DNA of 64,000 nt, taken from assembly GCA_014706295.1 (NCBI GenBank), contig JACSVZ010000004.1, positions 86,559,047 to 86,623,046 on the forward strand, read 5' to 3'. The notes under the pieces were generated by a model. It saw nothing but the letters and a program-made list of their open reading frames with translations. It made no database searches and was not told where the DNA came from. Position 1 is the first letter of the stretch; each line of letters opens with the position of its first letter. Made by a program: the position numbers and the translations under genes. This DNA comes from Lycocorax pyrrhopterus obiensis. Lineage: Eukaryota > Chordata > Aves > Passeriformes > Paradisaeidae. Below are positions 1-13,000 of this stretch, piece after piece.

Positions 1-3000
1 GTCATTCTCTGCTTGTCATAAACAAACATGCAATGGCAAATACAGGAGCAAACTAGCATTTTCAGGTTGGAAAGACAAGCCTATGGCAAATGTAAGTTTT
101 TAGCTCAGTGACACATTTGCACTGTGGAAATTCTGACTGAAAGCTGTGAACTGTTTTTTTTCTGTTACCCTTGCCATTACTTTAAGCCTCTGAATATCTT
201 GACAAGAGGTGAGAGTACGTTTTTATAGGTTCTTGGATTTTGAGGGTTGTTAAGGGATTGTATTGTTCAGTTTAATAACTTGTCTGTCTCACGATTTAGC
301 CTCCCTTACCCCCTGTCCACACAGCAGCTCTTCCTTTCCTGACTGCCGCAGGCACAATCACTACATTACAGCTATCAGAAAGCCTTTTTTGTATAAAGAG
401 AGTACACTGGTCAGTTTTCTTTTCATGAATGTAGAGGACTTTTCCAGCTACCTAAAGATCTTCTCTGGAAAGAACAGATTTCCTGACAACCAGTTATTGC
501 AGTTGTCCAGATCAAATTTGGATGAAACACTGCCTGAATGGAAATTTCAAGTGTCCATAGTCTTAGTTAACATGTGAACATTTGCTCTCTCACCTGTGCC
601 TCCTAACTATTTTTATTGCCTGATGGTGGAATTTTTTTCTCCATTTCTTTCTGACCAAAGTTGAACAAAATGCCAGAGGGAAGGCTGTATCATCAACTAT
701 AATAAGGCCTTGTGGGATTCCAAAGTGTACATATTTATTTAACTCACCTACCATGTTTTCTTCAAATTTTATTTAGATAAATAACATCTGGTTTATGATA
801 CACTTGAAAATAATTTATTCCTCTTTCCTGTCAACTCATTTAATGTATTTTTTTGTCACCTGATAAATTAAGTAGGAGATTGATGCATGGAATATTTGAA
901 TATGTTATATGGCATTAGGGAATTTAAACCAGAAAAGATAGTGGGATTTTCCTTGTATTAGTCACACTGAATATGTTTGTTCCAGAAAAAACAGATGGAA
1001 AGCTTGTGGATGGTCTATTAATAGCTTGGGAAAATTTTTCAGTAACAAGTTCTTCTCTGGTAATGACTATCCCTATTGCATTGCCAACACCAGCAATTTA
1101 TTAATTTACCTGCCATATAATGTCAGCTCTGGAAAATAAGAGAGTAATGCTATGTTTTATGTCCTTGAATTGTTCTACATTTTTGTTCAGGACATTCTCT
1201 TCTAATTTCATATAGTTTTCAGATTATGTTCTCAGGCTTTTCCTATATTGTGTCTTGCAGTGTGCTGATTTCATTTAGTTGTCTTCGTGTAATTTTTTAA
1301 ACAAAATAAGTTAAGTATGGCCTAGTAATGAAAGTGCAAGAAAGGGAACCAGGAAAAATAGATTTTACTTTTCCTGCAGATGTATACTTGACCTTTAATT
1401 ATACTAAATGTATTTTCTGATTTGCCTTGTCTGATATATGTTTGCAGGTCAATGTGGATGTGTACACATAGCTGATTTAATTTAAAAAAAAAAAAGCTAT
1501 TTTGTACATACTGTATTTCTACTTTGTATAAGATAAAATGAATGAGGGACGTTTTTGATGAGCATATGCCACTTCTGTAATCCAAGGACTGATGTTGGTT
1601 TCACTAGAAATGATCTAGTGAGGTGGTAGAGTGTAGGCTTTCAGTGTGTTCCGTGATTTGAAACACAGGGCTACACTGAGGTGGCAATGTGAAAGGAGCC
1701 AGAAATCCCTCAGGCACATTTCTTGTCCCTTCCCGCAATACCTCCCCAAACTTGTGCTCACTTTTCTCTATTGATTAATGTGCTAGCCAGGAGAAAAGAA
1801 GAGAAATCTGAGGAGAAGAAAATAGTCATTTCACAATGTTTTTTGGAAAAGGAAGGTAGTCTTCAAGGAATGCAAAAGAGATCACAAAATGAAGAGAGCT
1901 GTATTTCAGAAGGGAGGAGGTCAACAGATAACATCTAATTTGGTTTCAAGCAGCTAAACTGAATTAAACCTTGCAGCGAAATGAAAATTTATAAAACCTT
2001 ACTTTGCTATATAAATAAAAAGAGGAAAAGGGAAGAAGCAGGCCTGATGTGCAAGTGAATTAAGACAGCATTAATATAATCAAGATTAGGTTCCAAAACC
2101 AAATTATTATTTTCTTAGTCTTGTTGTATCAAAGCTGGTGCTTAACACAGTCCATAAGCAAATGTTTAATGGGAATACACAGTCTCTTAGGTTATGAGTG
2201 TAAGCAGTGCCCAGAAACTTCAAGCCAGCTGGAGAGGAATTGGTAATTCTATTCCAAAATGACAAAATAAATGAGTTGGGGTAAACCTTTGTTTACCAAA
2301 TAATATTTTATACTAGATTAACAGCATCATCTTTGATAAGAAGACTGATTTTCTATGTAAGTAAGAACAAGCATATCTACTCTTCAAAGTTCAGGAAAGT
2401 GTTGGAAATTATTCAATAAAAGTTCTAGTCTTGTGTTTGATACAGTTTATTTGTATTTGCAGGCCTGTGTCTGTGGCCTAAAGAATAGGTTGCTATATTT
2501 ATTGATGGAAAGTTTCAGTGACCAGTATTTTCTTATCATAAAGTGGGAAAGAAATCTGAATTAATCTGTGGTTAATTTGTATTAATCTTTGGTTAATGGT
2601 AAAGCACACATGAAATACTAGAAAACTGTCGAAATTCTAAAAACCGTGGCTACAGAGAATTACTTTTTGTTTTAGATATTCTGAATCTTTTCTTCTATTG
2701 CAGAAACAAAGACACCCTTTTAGCAAATAAAGTTTAATACATTTTTGCAAAGTTGAGTTGTAATCTGTGTAAAAAATTATATCTGTTTTTGATTACATGT
2801 AACTTTTGAGAGAAGTCTGAGATAATGTCATGGGAGCGAACTGTTCCTACCATTTAGTACTAAATGGAAGGTGATTGTTTTTATTTATATGAAAGCAAAG
2901 ATTAAATAACAATAACAGTGAATTTTGAAAATATTATCAGTTGGAATAACTGATAACATTTAATCTCTGACAAGTTAGATTTCCAGGCCTTATTGAATTG

Positions 3001-4013
3001 TTTGACTTTCTGTATCATTATGCTTTTATTTTACGCTGTGTCTTAAACACACTCTCATAGCAGATTGTATTTCCCAGTATTTATGCAAGTCCAAGTGAAA
3101 CAATAGTGATATATTGTTTTTATTGTTGCGTGCAGTTCTAGAGTAAAAGTGAAGTGAGATGAAGTGGTGAAAAAGACAAATGTTAACACCAGATGTGGAA
3201 AATAAAATTAATGGGAATTCCTTCCTGAAAAGTATGATTTCAAAGAAAGATTTCTTTTCTAATGTATACTTGAGATTAGCTTTAAACGGAAATTAAGGAA
3301 GTCACCCTTTGATGATTTAATACTCTTTAGCTCTTATTTTATGTAGGGAACATACAGCTAAACATGCCTTTATGAACATGATTCCGTTCAAGGAGTCCAA
3401 GGGATTGTTTTGGCTTTGTACATGTGCTGAAGTGTCGTGATGTGAAATGGCAGAAGCTATTGGGTTCTAGAATGAGCAGTATAACTTTGAAGATTTTACA
3501 GAAGACGCAAAGGTGTGGCCCCCAAAGTTAACTGCTCCTGATTAATCTCCACAAAATTTGCATAAGGAGTCAAGTCATGGCAACCTTTGAGGGACACATG
3601 GTCAGAAAGGAGAAAGAGAATTATGAAATGCCACAAATACTTTTGCTGGTTTTGGAAACCCTAAACAGAAACCAGAAAACTTTTGTGTCACTTTCAGTTA
3701 TAAATAAGGATGCATTACAGACCAGGTCTTGAGTTGCAGAATTTTTTCTCTCAGGAGTATTCCATGACAGCACTGTTCTTTTCTCCTGTATGTTTTTTTC
3801 CATTGCACAGTAGCCCTTCATTAGACCACAGAAGATGTAAATAATCCACTGTACTCTATCAAAACTATAGCCTGTATAGTAATAAGATGAAAGACATTGT
3901 ATTTTCTGTTTATTTCACTAAATAAATGGAATAATGATGTTACTAATACTACTGAGGTCATTATTCCTCTGTTTTAGTACAGAAATGTCTCTGTCTTTTT
4001 CATAAATAAACAG
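1..4013 (+). other. COL21A1: COL21A1 intron (left part cut by window)
   Basis: AT-rich sequence between an upstream exon outside the window and exon a. I see no Gly-X-Y exon, no clear CR1 or LTR. The short ORFs (for example 263-577, 104 codons) have no recognisable features. Confidence 0.6.
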
Positions 4014-4067
4014 GGTTTGATGGGACCAGAAGGCTCACTTGGTCTACCTGGAGCTCCTGGGCCCAAG
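4014..4067 (+). CDS. COL21A1: COL21A1 exon a (54 bp, collagenous)
   Basis: It encodes 18 residues, six Gly-X-Y triplets, starting GLMGPEG and ending GAPGPK. The acceptor is CAG at 4011-4013 and the donor is GTAAGT at 4068. The exon starts with a whole Gly codon and ends on a whole codon. A length of 54 bp is classic for collagen helix exons. It is the first exon visible; nothing resembling a Gly-X-Y exon lies before it in the window. Confidence 0.9.
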
Positions 4068-7000
4068 GTAAGTGTTTGATTCAATATGCTTGTGACTTTG
4101 ATAAATGACTGCTTTGTATGCAAATTTGATCTAGACAACGCCAGGATTCTGCAGCTCATTTTTTGGTGTATTGAATATTGGTGAGCAGCTGTGTGATTTT
4201 CCCTGTGTTACCTTCTATGATAGTTCAGTCTTAAGAGAGGTTAATATAATGCAGTAAATGGTGCTGGTCATCCTGTGAGGTTTTTAACAATTGCAGAAAT
4301 GATCATGAGACTTTGCTTCAGCTTTGCAGTCCTGGAAAATGTTCTGCAATGCTGGAAACCAGATAATTCTCAGTATACATCTGAACTTCTTTCCCATGTT
4401 ACATTTATTTATATTTTAATTGTGTTCAGTAACGTTATGTGCTGTTTCTTCCACCCGAGGAGCCAAACTTATTTCAGATGTAACTTTATTGATTTTACTG
4501 CAGCTACAGCAAGAACTAATTTCACCAATGTTCTCAAAAGCTAAAATAAATACTATAAATTCAGAATGGTTAGTGTAACCTTTAATTTAATCCAAAATGA
4601 GTTTTGGATTAAATTGTAAGTAAGCATTGAATTGTATGTCCTAGAGAATATTTAGGAATATAGAATCCATTTCCCAAATTTTGTATTTACATTTGATCCA
4701 TTTCCCCTCAGACATTATTTTACATCCAAAAGTGCATATGCATTTATTTAAAATTGTATACTGACAGTAGCATTTTTTGTGTCAGTGTTTTCTATAGTCA
4801 AGAAGATTGAATACCTATGATATGACTAAAAATTAATTAGCTTTATTTTTGTCTGTGAAAAATGCTTTTGTTTTGTATACTTATGTCACTTAGAATATAA
4901 GCTGATTTTTAAAAGAATTGTTCTTAATAAGCTCATTCTTACAGACGTCCATCATGAAGTAGTCAATAATTCTTAGATTTAATGAAAATCCTCATACTGA
5001 ATATATGTCTAATTCCATAGGCTGCAATAAAAGCCAAAACATAAATAAATATTTTGACTTGGACAGATCCTAGGATTCTCAGAGTTTTATTGAATAAGAT
5101 GATGGAAATGTGAAGTCAGTACACACAAACTTGGGGTGACTGTGTGAGGCAAATGGGGCAGGTGGAGACGGGACAGGTGAGCAGAAGCTGGCAGATCATG
5201 TTCTGTCTTCGGTATCTCACATTTCCTGGGAGAAAATTAAACCTTCAGGCTACTTGTAATGGAGAAGAACTTTAGCCTTTCAGTCACTACCTGTGCCTGT
5301 TTTTAAGAGTCTGTTTCTCAACAGTGTCTGTTTATGTTTGCTAGTCATGTGACAAAACATAATGATGTATCAGCCACACTCCTACGTTATTATATAGGGT
5401 GATAAAGGCGAACCAGGAATACAGGGGAAACCAGGATCATCAGGAGCCAAGGTAAATATGATTCTGGAAGTATTTTAGTTAAAGAAGGGAGTTACTTACT
5501 TTTCCATGATTTACTGATTTTCCATTATTTCCCCTGGTAAGATATAAGGCAGTTTGTTTCACAGTAAAACAGTAGTTAACATCACATTGCATCAGAATTC
5601 ATTTGATGACTTATTCTTACTAATTTATACTAGATTTTAGGCAATGTAAGTCAGATGTTCATTAATTCATAAGTTCAATGCAAACATTGCCATTACTTGA
5701 GATACTGTTTTTTGTCTAATTTTGAAACATCAACTGTATTAAAAGACAATAAAAACAGATACTGGAAAACTGAGGTTAAGAATTAGAATCCCTTTTGTGT
5801 CTTCTCTATGTTCACCATCCCTTCAAAAATCCTCCAGACATTTCAATCATATTCAGTTATAAAATTACAAAATATCGTAGCCAAAGTGTATCATGTTGCC
5901 TTGAGAAACATGCAGTATGTGTTTTTACACACAGCACATCACTGACTCAGAGCTATTGTATTACTCAGGGAGAACTAGGAGTACCAGGGGCTCCAGGCGA
6001 ACCAGGCTACCCAGGCATTCCTGGTACACAGGGATTAAAGGTAAGTATTTTTTCCAGTTTTACATTAATTGCATCTTTTTTTTGGAAGTGCTTTTCTTAT
6101 AAGTGATCATTATTAAACAAAATTCTTTCTCTAAATACATCATTATTATTAGATAACAGTAGGACACATTTAAAGCAATAATATGTCCATCCTGAAAATT
6201 TTCTTCTAAAGGATAAAGCCCTTGATGTGAAGGCATTTGTGGTGGGTTGAACTTGGATGAATGCCACGTGCCCACCAAGCTGCTCTATCACTCCCCTCTT
6301 CAGCAGGACAGAGAAAGCTGAGAAAATAAGGTGGGAAAAAGCTCATGGGTCAAGATAAAGGCAGTTTAATAAAGCAAAAGGAAAGGCCATGTGTGGAAGC
6401 AAAGTTAAAAAAAAAAAAAATTATTCTCTACTTCTGTCAGCATGTGTTGTCCGACCAATTCCCGGGAAGCATGGCTTCAGTACACATACAGGTTTGGAAG
6501 ACAAATGTTGCAATAAAGAAACTTCCTCCCCCTCTCCTTTCCTTTAGCTTTTATTGCTGAGCAGACATCTTACGGTATGGAATATCCCTTTCAGTTTAGG
6601 TCATCTGTCCTGGCTGTGTCATAGAACCATAGAATGGTTGTGTGGAAAGGACCTTAAAGATCATCTAGTTCCAACCCCCATGTCGTGGACAGGGACACCT
6701 CCTTCCACTAGACCAGGTGGCTCAAAGCCCCGTCCAACAGGGCCTTGAATACTTACAGGGAGGAGGTATCCACGATGTCTCTGAGCAACCTGTGTCAGTG
6801 CCTCACCACCCTCAAAATAAGGATTTTCTTCCTAATAACTAATCTAAACCTAGATTCAGTTTGAAGCCATTCCCTCTTGTCCTGTCATTACCTTGTGCAA
6901 AGTACCTCTCCAGCTTTCTTCTGAGCCCCCTTTAAGTACTGGAAGGCTGCTCTAAGGTCTCCCCAGAGCCTTCTCTTCTCTGGGCTGAACAACCGCAGCT

Positions 7001-10000
7001 CTCTGTTTCTCTTCATGAGAGAGATGCTCCAGCTGTCTAATCATCTTCATGGCCCTTTGCTGGGCTTGATCCAGCAGATCCATGTCTGCCTTGTTTGCGG
7101 CCCTGGAGCTGGACACAGGTGGAGTCCCATGAGAGTGGAGTGGAGGGGGAGAATCACATCCCTTGCCCTGCTGGCCACACTGCTTTTGATGCAGCCCAGG
7201 ATGCAGGTGGCTTTCTGGGCTGGAAGTGCACATTGCCAGGTCACGTTAAGTTCCTCATCCATCAACACCCACAAGTCCTTCTCTGCAGGGCTGCTCTCAA
7301 TCTCTTCTCCACCTAGCTTGAATTTGTGTCTCCACCCAAGATCTTGCCTGGCCCTAGCTTACCGGTGAAGGGGGGGATTTGGAGAGACAGACTTGACGTT
7401 GTGGGGAGCTCTGCTCAGCAGTACCCAAAACACTGGTGTGTTATCAACACCTTTGTAGCCACCATTGCAAAGCACAGCACTATGAGGGCTGCTATGGAGA
7501 AAATGAACTCTTTCTCAGCCAGACCTAATATGGCATTACAGAAGTAGAATTAAATCAGGCATTTCACTTTCATAAGAAGAAAAAAGCTGAAGAGTAAAGA
7601 GACAGTAAGATAGAAGGGTGGTGTTATAATTAAAGTTTTATGAAAATCCCCTGCAGAAGTATTCCAATAGAGTTCATCTTCTGCTCCAGAAGGCACGTTT
7701 TCTCTATGTCCAGTGTCATATGTGCCAGCCTCATATAGATGTCTTACATATACTAGAGTACTTCACATGTCAGTAGACACACATGGACATGCCTTACATT
7801 GACTAGAGCATGGAGTCAGTGTCATAATAACAGTTTAATTAGTTTCATTATCACTATGTATTCAGTTCAATACCTAAGGGCTATGTAAGGCACATGTACC
7901 AAGACAATAATATTTTATGAAAGATGATTTTGTTAAATGTATGAAACTTCTCTAAATTTGAAACTGAAGAAGCCTTTGAAAAGGTCATTCATTTTATATG
8001 AAGATGCAAGTTAGCTGGAGTTAAAAGTCGTTAGTATGACAAACTTGAATTATTCAGGAAGAAAAGTGCAGTTTGGGCATCTGACAGTAAAAGTGAAGCC
8101 TTTCAGCTATTGATGATTTTAAAACTTGAAACCAACCAAATATTTTACATTCAAGTACAATACAACCAAATACAGCTGGCATAAATGTCTTCTTATGTTC
8201 TGGGATGTTCAATCAGGGAAATATTCACCATGTCAAAAATCTCCTCTTCACTACTGTTTAGCATTTAACTAAAGATTCATTTATTTTTTCCTTCCCAAAA
8301 ACCCCAACCAAACACACAAAGTTTTGGCTCTTAGAAGAAAGCTGACAAAACAGACCCATTCTAATTATTTTCTTTATTAAATGCAGTTTTGCACACCCTC
8401 TAGAGATATGTCTTTTGTTTCATGAGCTGCTATATTCATGGCGCAGCCTTTTGATTTATGTGTTTAAATGTAAGATGTCAGAGTTAGAGTAAGGGCCATC
8501 TCCCATAACTTTAAGTTTCCATTTCAGTTATTGAGGAGAGATAGGCACTTTTTGGAGTACATATTTTATACCTTTGTTGTTAAGTAGAATGAATAGTTTT
8601 CATGCACTGCCTGCTTCTCTCCAATGTCAATGAAGAGATGGTGAATGAAGAGACAAGTTAATAAAACTACATACCTGACTTTTAAGCACTGTTTACACCA
8701 TCTGATTGCCAATCCCCCCACTATTATTTACTTTAAACATTTCGAGTCAAAACAAGTGGGTGGAAATGGAGCTTAGTCCTTAAATATTTTGATTTAATTT
8801 AAATATAGAGGAGTTTGTGATGAAAAAAAAAAGCTTTTTCTTTAGTTTGTTTTGTGTAACTTCTGCATGCAGTAGTGCATTCAGCCGAAATTTAACCCCT
8901 GAGAAACATTGCCTCCCTTCCTGCCCACATCCTCTCCTCTCCTGTGCACTGAGTAGATAAAATCCTGCTGGATTTGCCACCTCATTATGTTGTATTTTTA
9001 AATTTTTTACTTGGTATGTGAGTATCCACTTTCATTTTCGATAGTTCTTTTGATGACAAATTCCTTTCTTAGTATCGCTTTCTGGACTTCATCAGTGTTT
9101 GTGACATGGGGATAAAGTGGTTTGTTTTCTTTCAATGTTTCAGTTTTTCTTCAAGAAAAAGCTAGATGTTTCTCTTGTAGTTACTGTGTTAAATTAAAGC
9201 ACAGACTACATGTCTTAGCGGTGACTCATATTAAAATGGAGACCTTTCTTCTAATATTTTACAGGGCGACAAAGGAAACCAAGGTGACACTGGAATCCAG
9301 GTATATCAGCTTTTTTCCTAATGGAATCATCTGGCATTGCTATTTATACAAGTCTTAGATATTAAGTCAGACAGGTTTTTTTAAGATTAAGTTCCACAGA
9401 AAGTTAACTTGAATAGCAGCAGTAACTCTCCTTCAAGGAAATCTGCCCAGTATGGCCAGCATGAGTTTTCAGCTGCATTTCTGGGGGCCTGAGCAGGGTG
9501 TTGGCATTCGGTGCAGAGCAGATTCGGTGTGTGGTCCTAGCAATGGTGCAGGTGCAGGGTTGCAGGTTGTGCTGTTCTCCCAGAGGCTTGGGACATCACC
9601 CAGGACTGTCCCAGGGTGCTCTCTGTCCCTGCCTGCAGGGCCCTGCAGGATCACAGAAACATAGTCAAAGTAACTCCACCTGGCCTCTGCCTACCTACTT
9701 TACTATTAACATGTGGGATTTTCCTCAATGTTATTGAAAATCATGGAAATACCTACAAAAAAAGAAGAGTATTTTGTCACTATTCAGATCCTGACTTGGT
9801 TCCTCTGTGTTCAGGGTAGAAATTTCATTCTTCTGCATAGTTTCTGCTCTGATCTCTTTGAAGAGTAACTTTTCAGATTGATTTGTCCTGGTTTAGAATG
9901 AGGTTTCAGTGTTTAGTTCCTTGTGTTATTTTTTTGATAGTTTAATTACATGTACCAGATAAATGTATATTTTATAAAATGTGCTTCTTTTCTGAAGGGA

Positions 10001-13000
10001 CTGAAAGGAGAAAAAGGAAGACAAGGAAATCCAGGCTTACAGGTACTGTTAAAATAGTGATCCTGCTTCAAGAGAGACATAGTGATCCTAGTTTGAGGCC
10101 ATGATTCATATGTGTTTTTTAACAGTTCTTCCATCAACATGTATAGGTCTTTGCATCAGGTGAAATATATTTATGTACAACATGGTAACATATAAATTCC
10201 CTCTTAAACATTCTTAATATTTTTAAAATAACAAATATAACACATACAGAGAAGATGGAGCAACACTTCTCTCAGCTGTGCACAGTTGAAGGATGAGAGG
10301 AAATGCACATGAGTTGGAACACAGGAACTTGATATACAGGAAAAACATTTTGCTTTGTGGGTGGTCAGACACTGGAACAGGCTGCTCATAGATACTGTGG
10401 CAAAACCTGTCTGGGCAGCATGTTGAATTGATCAAGCTGCATCTGTTCTGCAAAGGAAGTTGAATCCAAGGAGATCACTTCCAACCTACATGTTTCTGTG
10501 TTCTGGGGTATTATGTCTTGAGAAACAGACCATAAGTGCATTTCTTTTATTATTGTAGTAAATCCTTAATTATAGAATATTTTTATAAAACAGTTATAAG
10601 TAATACAAAATGCAGATAACAGCACAAAATGGCTTTCCTGTAAAAGTTATGAGTGATACTTGAGATGTTAAGATTTTGCATGTACCATGCTACGCAGTTC
10701 ATTACCTCCTAGACTGTACTGGGAGTCATTACTGACATCTTCTGTGCTCATAAATTACAGATGTTTCCTGTTCCAGCTGTAAATCAGTGAGATCCAGTTG
10801 TTTCTCTTTAGCTCTAGGCCAGTGTATTCTGATTGTGTCATAGTTGGCTATCTTGTTTTTCTGCAGAAAATAGCTGTTAATATTTATAAATACTTGTTAA
10901 CTGCATAATCTATGTCGTGTCTAAACAGAGAAGTATTTTTTAGAGGTACATATCTAAAACTCGACTTGGAATGAAGCCACAGTTGCTTTTTTCAGAATTA
11001 CGACATTGCTACAGCTGCCTGTCTAGCCAGAAGGACCTGATTCCCGGGGATTCTGGGCAGGAGATCTAGACTGTGTGTTAGTTAATACTCTCAGAGATAT
11101 GTAGGTTGAAAATAGTTCATTATTAAACCTGAGCAGATTTTTAAAAAAAGAAATAGTTTAAACTAAAAGACAGGTTATTGACTTGACCAAATGTAACGTC
11201 CTAGAGTAACACTTTACAATTTAAACTTCCTGGTTTTTCTTCTTGCAAATAATGGTAATTTTTAAAATCTCTTTATTATTTTAATCATAAGGGAATACAA
11301 AGTGATAGTGAAAGAAAACATTTTTTTTTCAGACAGAATGATGCAACTGAATTGCTGTTGCTTGCTTTTTTTTTTTTGGAGAAAGCTGAAAAAATAATAC
11401 AGACTGAGTCTAAAATTGTTTCCCATGCTTATCTGGTTTGGCCAGCAACCAAAAAAAATCAGTCATTTAGTAGACGACACAAGGTCTTTCCGAGGTTTCT
11501 CAAGACTCCAAGACACAATACAGGTTTCCTTGTCCATAAGAGTGAATCAGAAAAGTGAACTGCCATCTTGCCATGGGACATAATAGTCAGTAACACCATT
11601 GAACCACTGGGCAGAAATGACACCGAAATCATTTGTCAGCATGCAAAATCTGCCTTACTGCCGAGTCTGTATTTCAAAGGTCTGAAATTAATTTCTGCCT
11701 AGTAAGACAGTATTAAAAAGTTTGAATCAGGAGTTTACTTCTGCTAGGACACAACATGTTACTTCTTTGTAAAGTGAGTAAAGTTTTGTCTCTTAAATCT
11801 ATATTGTGTTTATATGTTTATAATATGTATGATATATTCCCAACTTATCCTCTTGCTACATGATATTAAAGGTAATACTGAAGTGTTTATTCACCCTGAT
11901 ACAAATTTTTCATCATTATATGCAGCTTTCTTTTTTGTACTGTAGCAATCAGAAAATCTTTAAAAACTAACATTTGTGATTGATTACTGAAAACAAAGGA
12001 AATAATATTAATTTTTGATTCCAAGTAATTTGGCTCAGGCTGCTTTTTAAGTTTCTTTTTCGTATTATTTTTTAAAGGGAGTAGAAGGATTGAGTGGAGA
12101 ACGAGGAGAGGTAAGTATTTTTGCAATGACAAATATAGTATTACAAAATTATTCCATTTGTTTTTGCAAATTATGTGATCTGTAAAATGTGTGTTTAGTC
12201 TTACTTCTGTACTCATGTCTGTAAGCAACAGAAGAGAAATTGAAAAATATCAGAGAAGAGAAAGACGTATTAGTTAAAAAGAGACAGAATGAAATATGCA
12301 TTTCATTAAAAATTATTAAAGCCAAGCATATACTTTAAGAGAATTAAAAAACCAAGAAACCAACCAACAAAAAAAGGGAGAGAGGACTGGTTGAAGAAAG
12401 AACATAACTAAAGAAAAAAGAATCTTTGTGTTGAATGTTGTTGAAAAATTGGTATTTAAAAATATTAATTTTGTTGGTTATTATCTATTTATTTCAATAT
12501 TTTGTAAAATAATTTTGTAAAGTCACTGTCCCATTAATCTAATTCTCCTTCAAATTTACTTAGATATTTTTTGTTCAACCCTTTTCATTAAAGCGTTTTT
12601 GCATATCAATGGCTGGATACATTAATTGGAAGTTCCTTTCTGATAATTAAATTATTTTATGCATTTTAACATATAAATTGTTTCATATGCTGCTGTGATT
12701 CTATGAAATGCTTCATTTGCAGTTTGGCTTACAGATGTTTTGCTAAATTATTGCCAAAACTGGCAAAAGATTCTTTGTATGCTATTGAATTAGTCTCCTT
12801 AAGTATTGTAAATCATGGCAATAATATATTTTTATTGGAAATTAATTTAAATAATTTCTTACTATGTATTAAACTGTAATGATGTCATTGTGTTCACTTA
12901 TCAAACCTATAAAATTAGTTTATTTTCTATTTCTACAAAATACGGGTTTTTTTAGACTCTAATTTCTTAATAAGTTCCTTCAGCCTGTAAGTCTCAGCAC

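Larger units (their letters stand above)
6041..9264 (+). other. COL21A1: COL21A1 intron with retroelements
   Basis: The 3.2-kb intron between exons c and d. It holds the nested LTR/CR1 pair at 6238-7531, listed separately. From 7538 to 9264 I see only AT-rich sequence with no exon, although a 60-66 codon ORF shadow exists. Confidence 0.6.

Noticed and set aside
263..577. 104-codon ORF at the left end
   Set aside because: Intronic, no domain, T-rich composition typical of a chance ORF.
6952..7368. Overlapping ORFs of 73-117 codons on both strands
   Set aside because: They are pieces of the CR1 reverse transcriptase end and antisense shadows of it.
9452..9740. GC-richer stretch with four overlapping ORFs
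   Set aside because: Intronic, frames on both strands, no family recognised; may be an unrecognised repeat.
11028..11075. Glycine-containing frame resembling a collagen exon
   Set aside because: Glycine spacing is irregular, and neither an acceptor nor a donor is in the right place.
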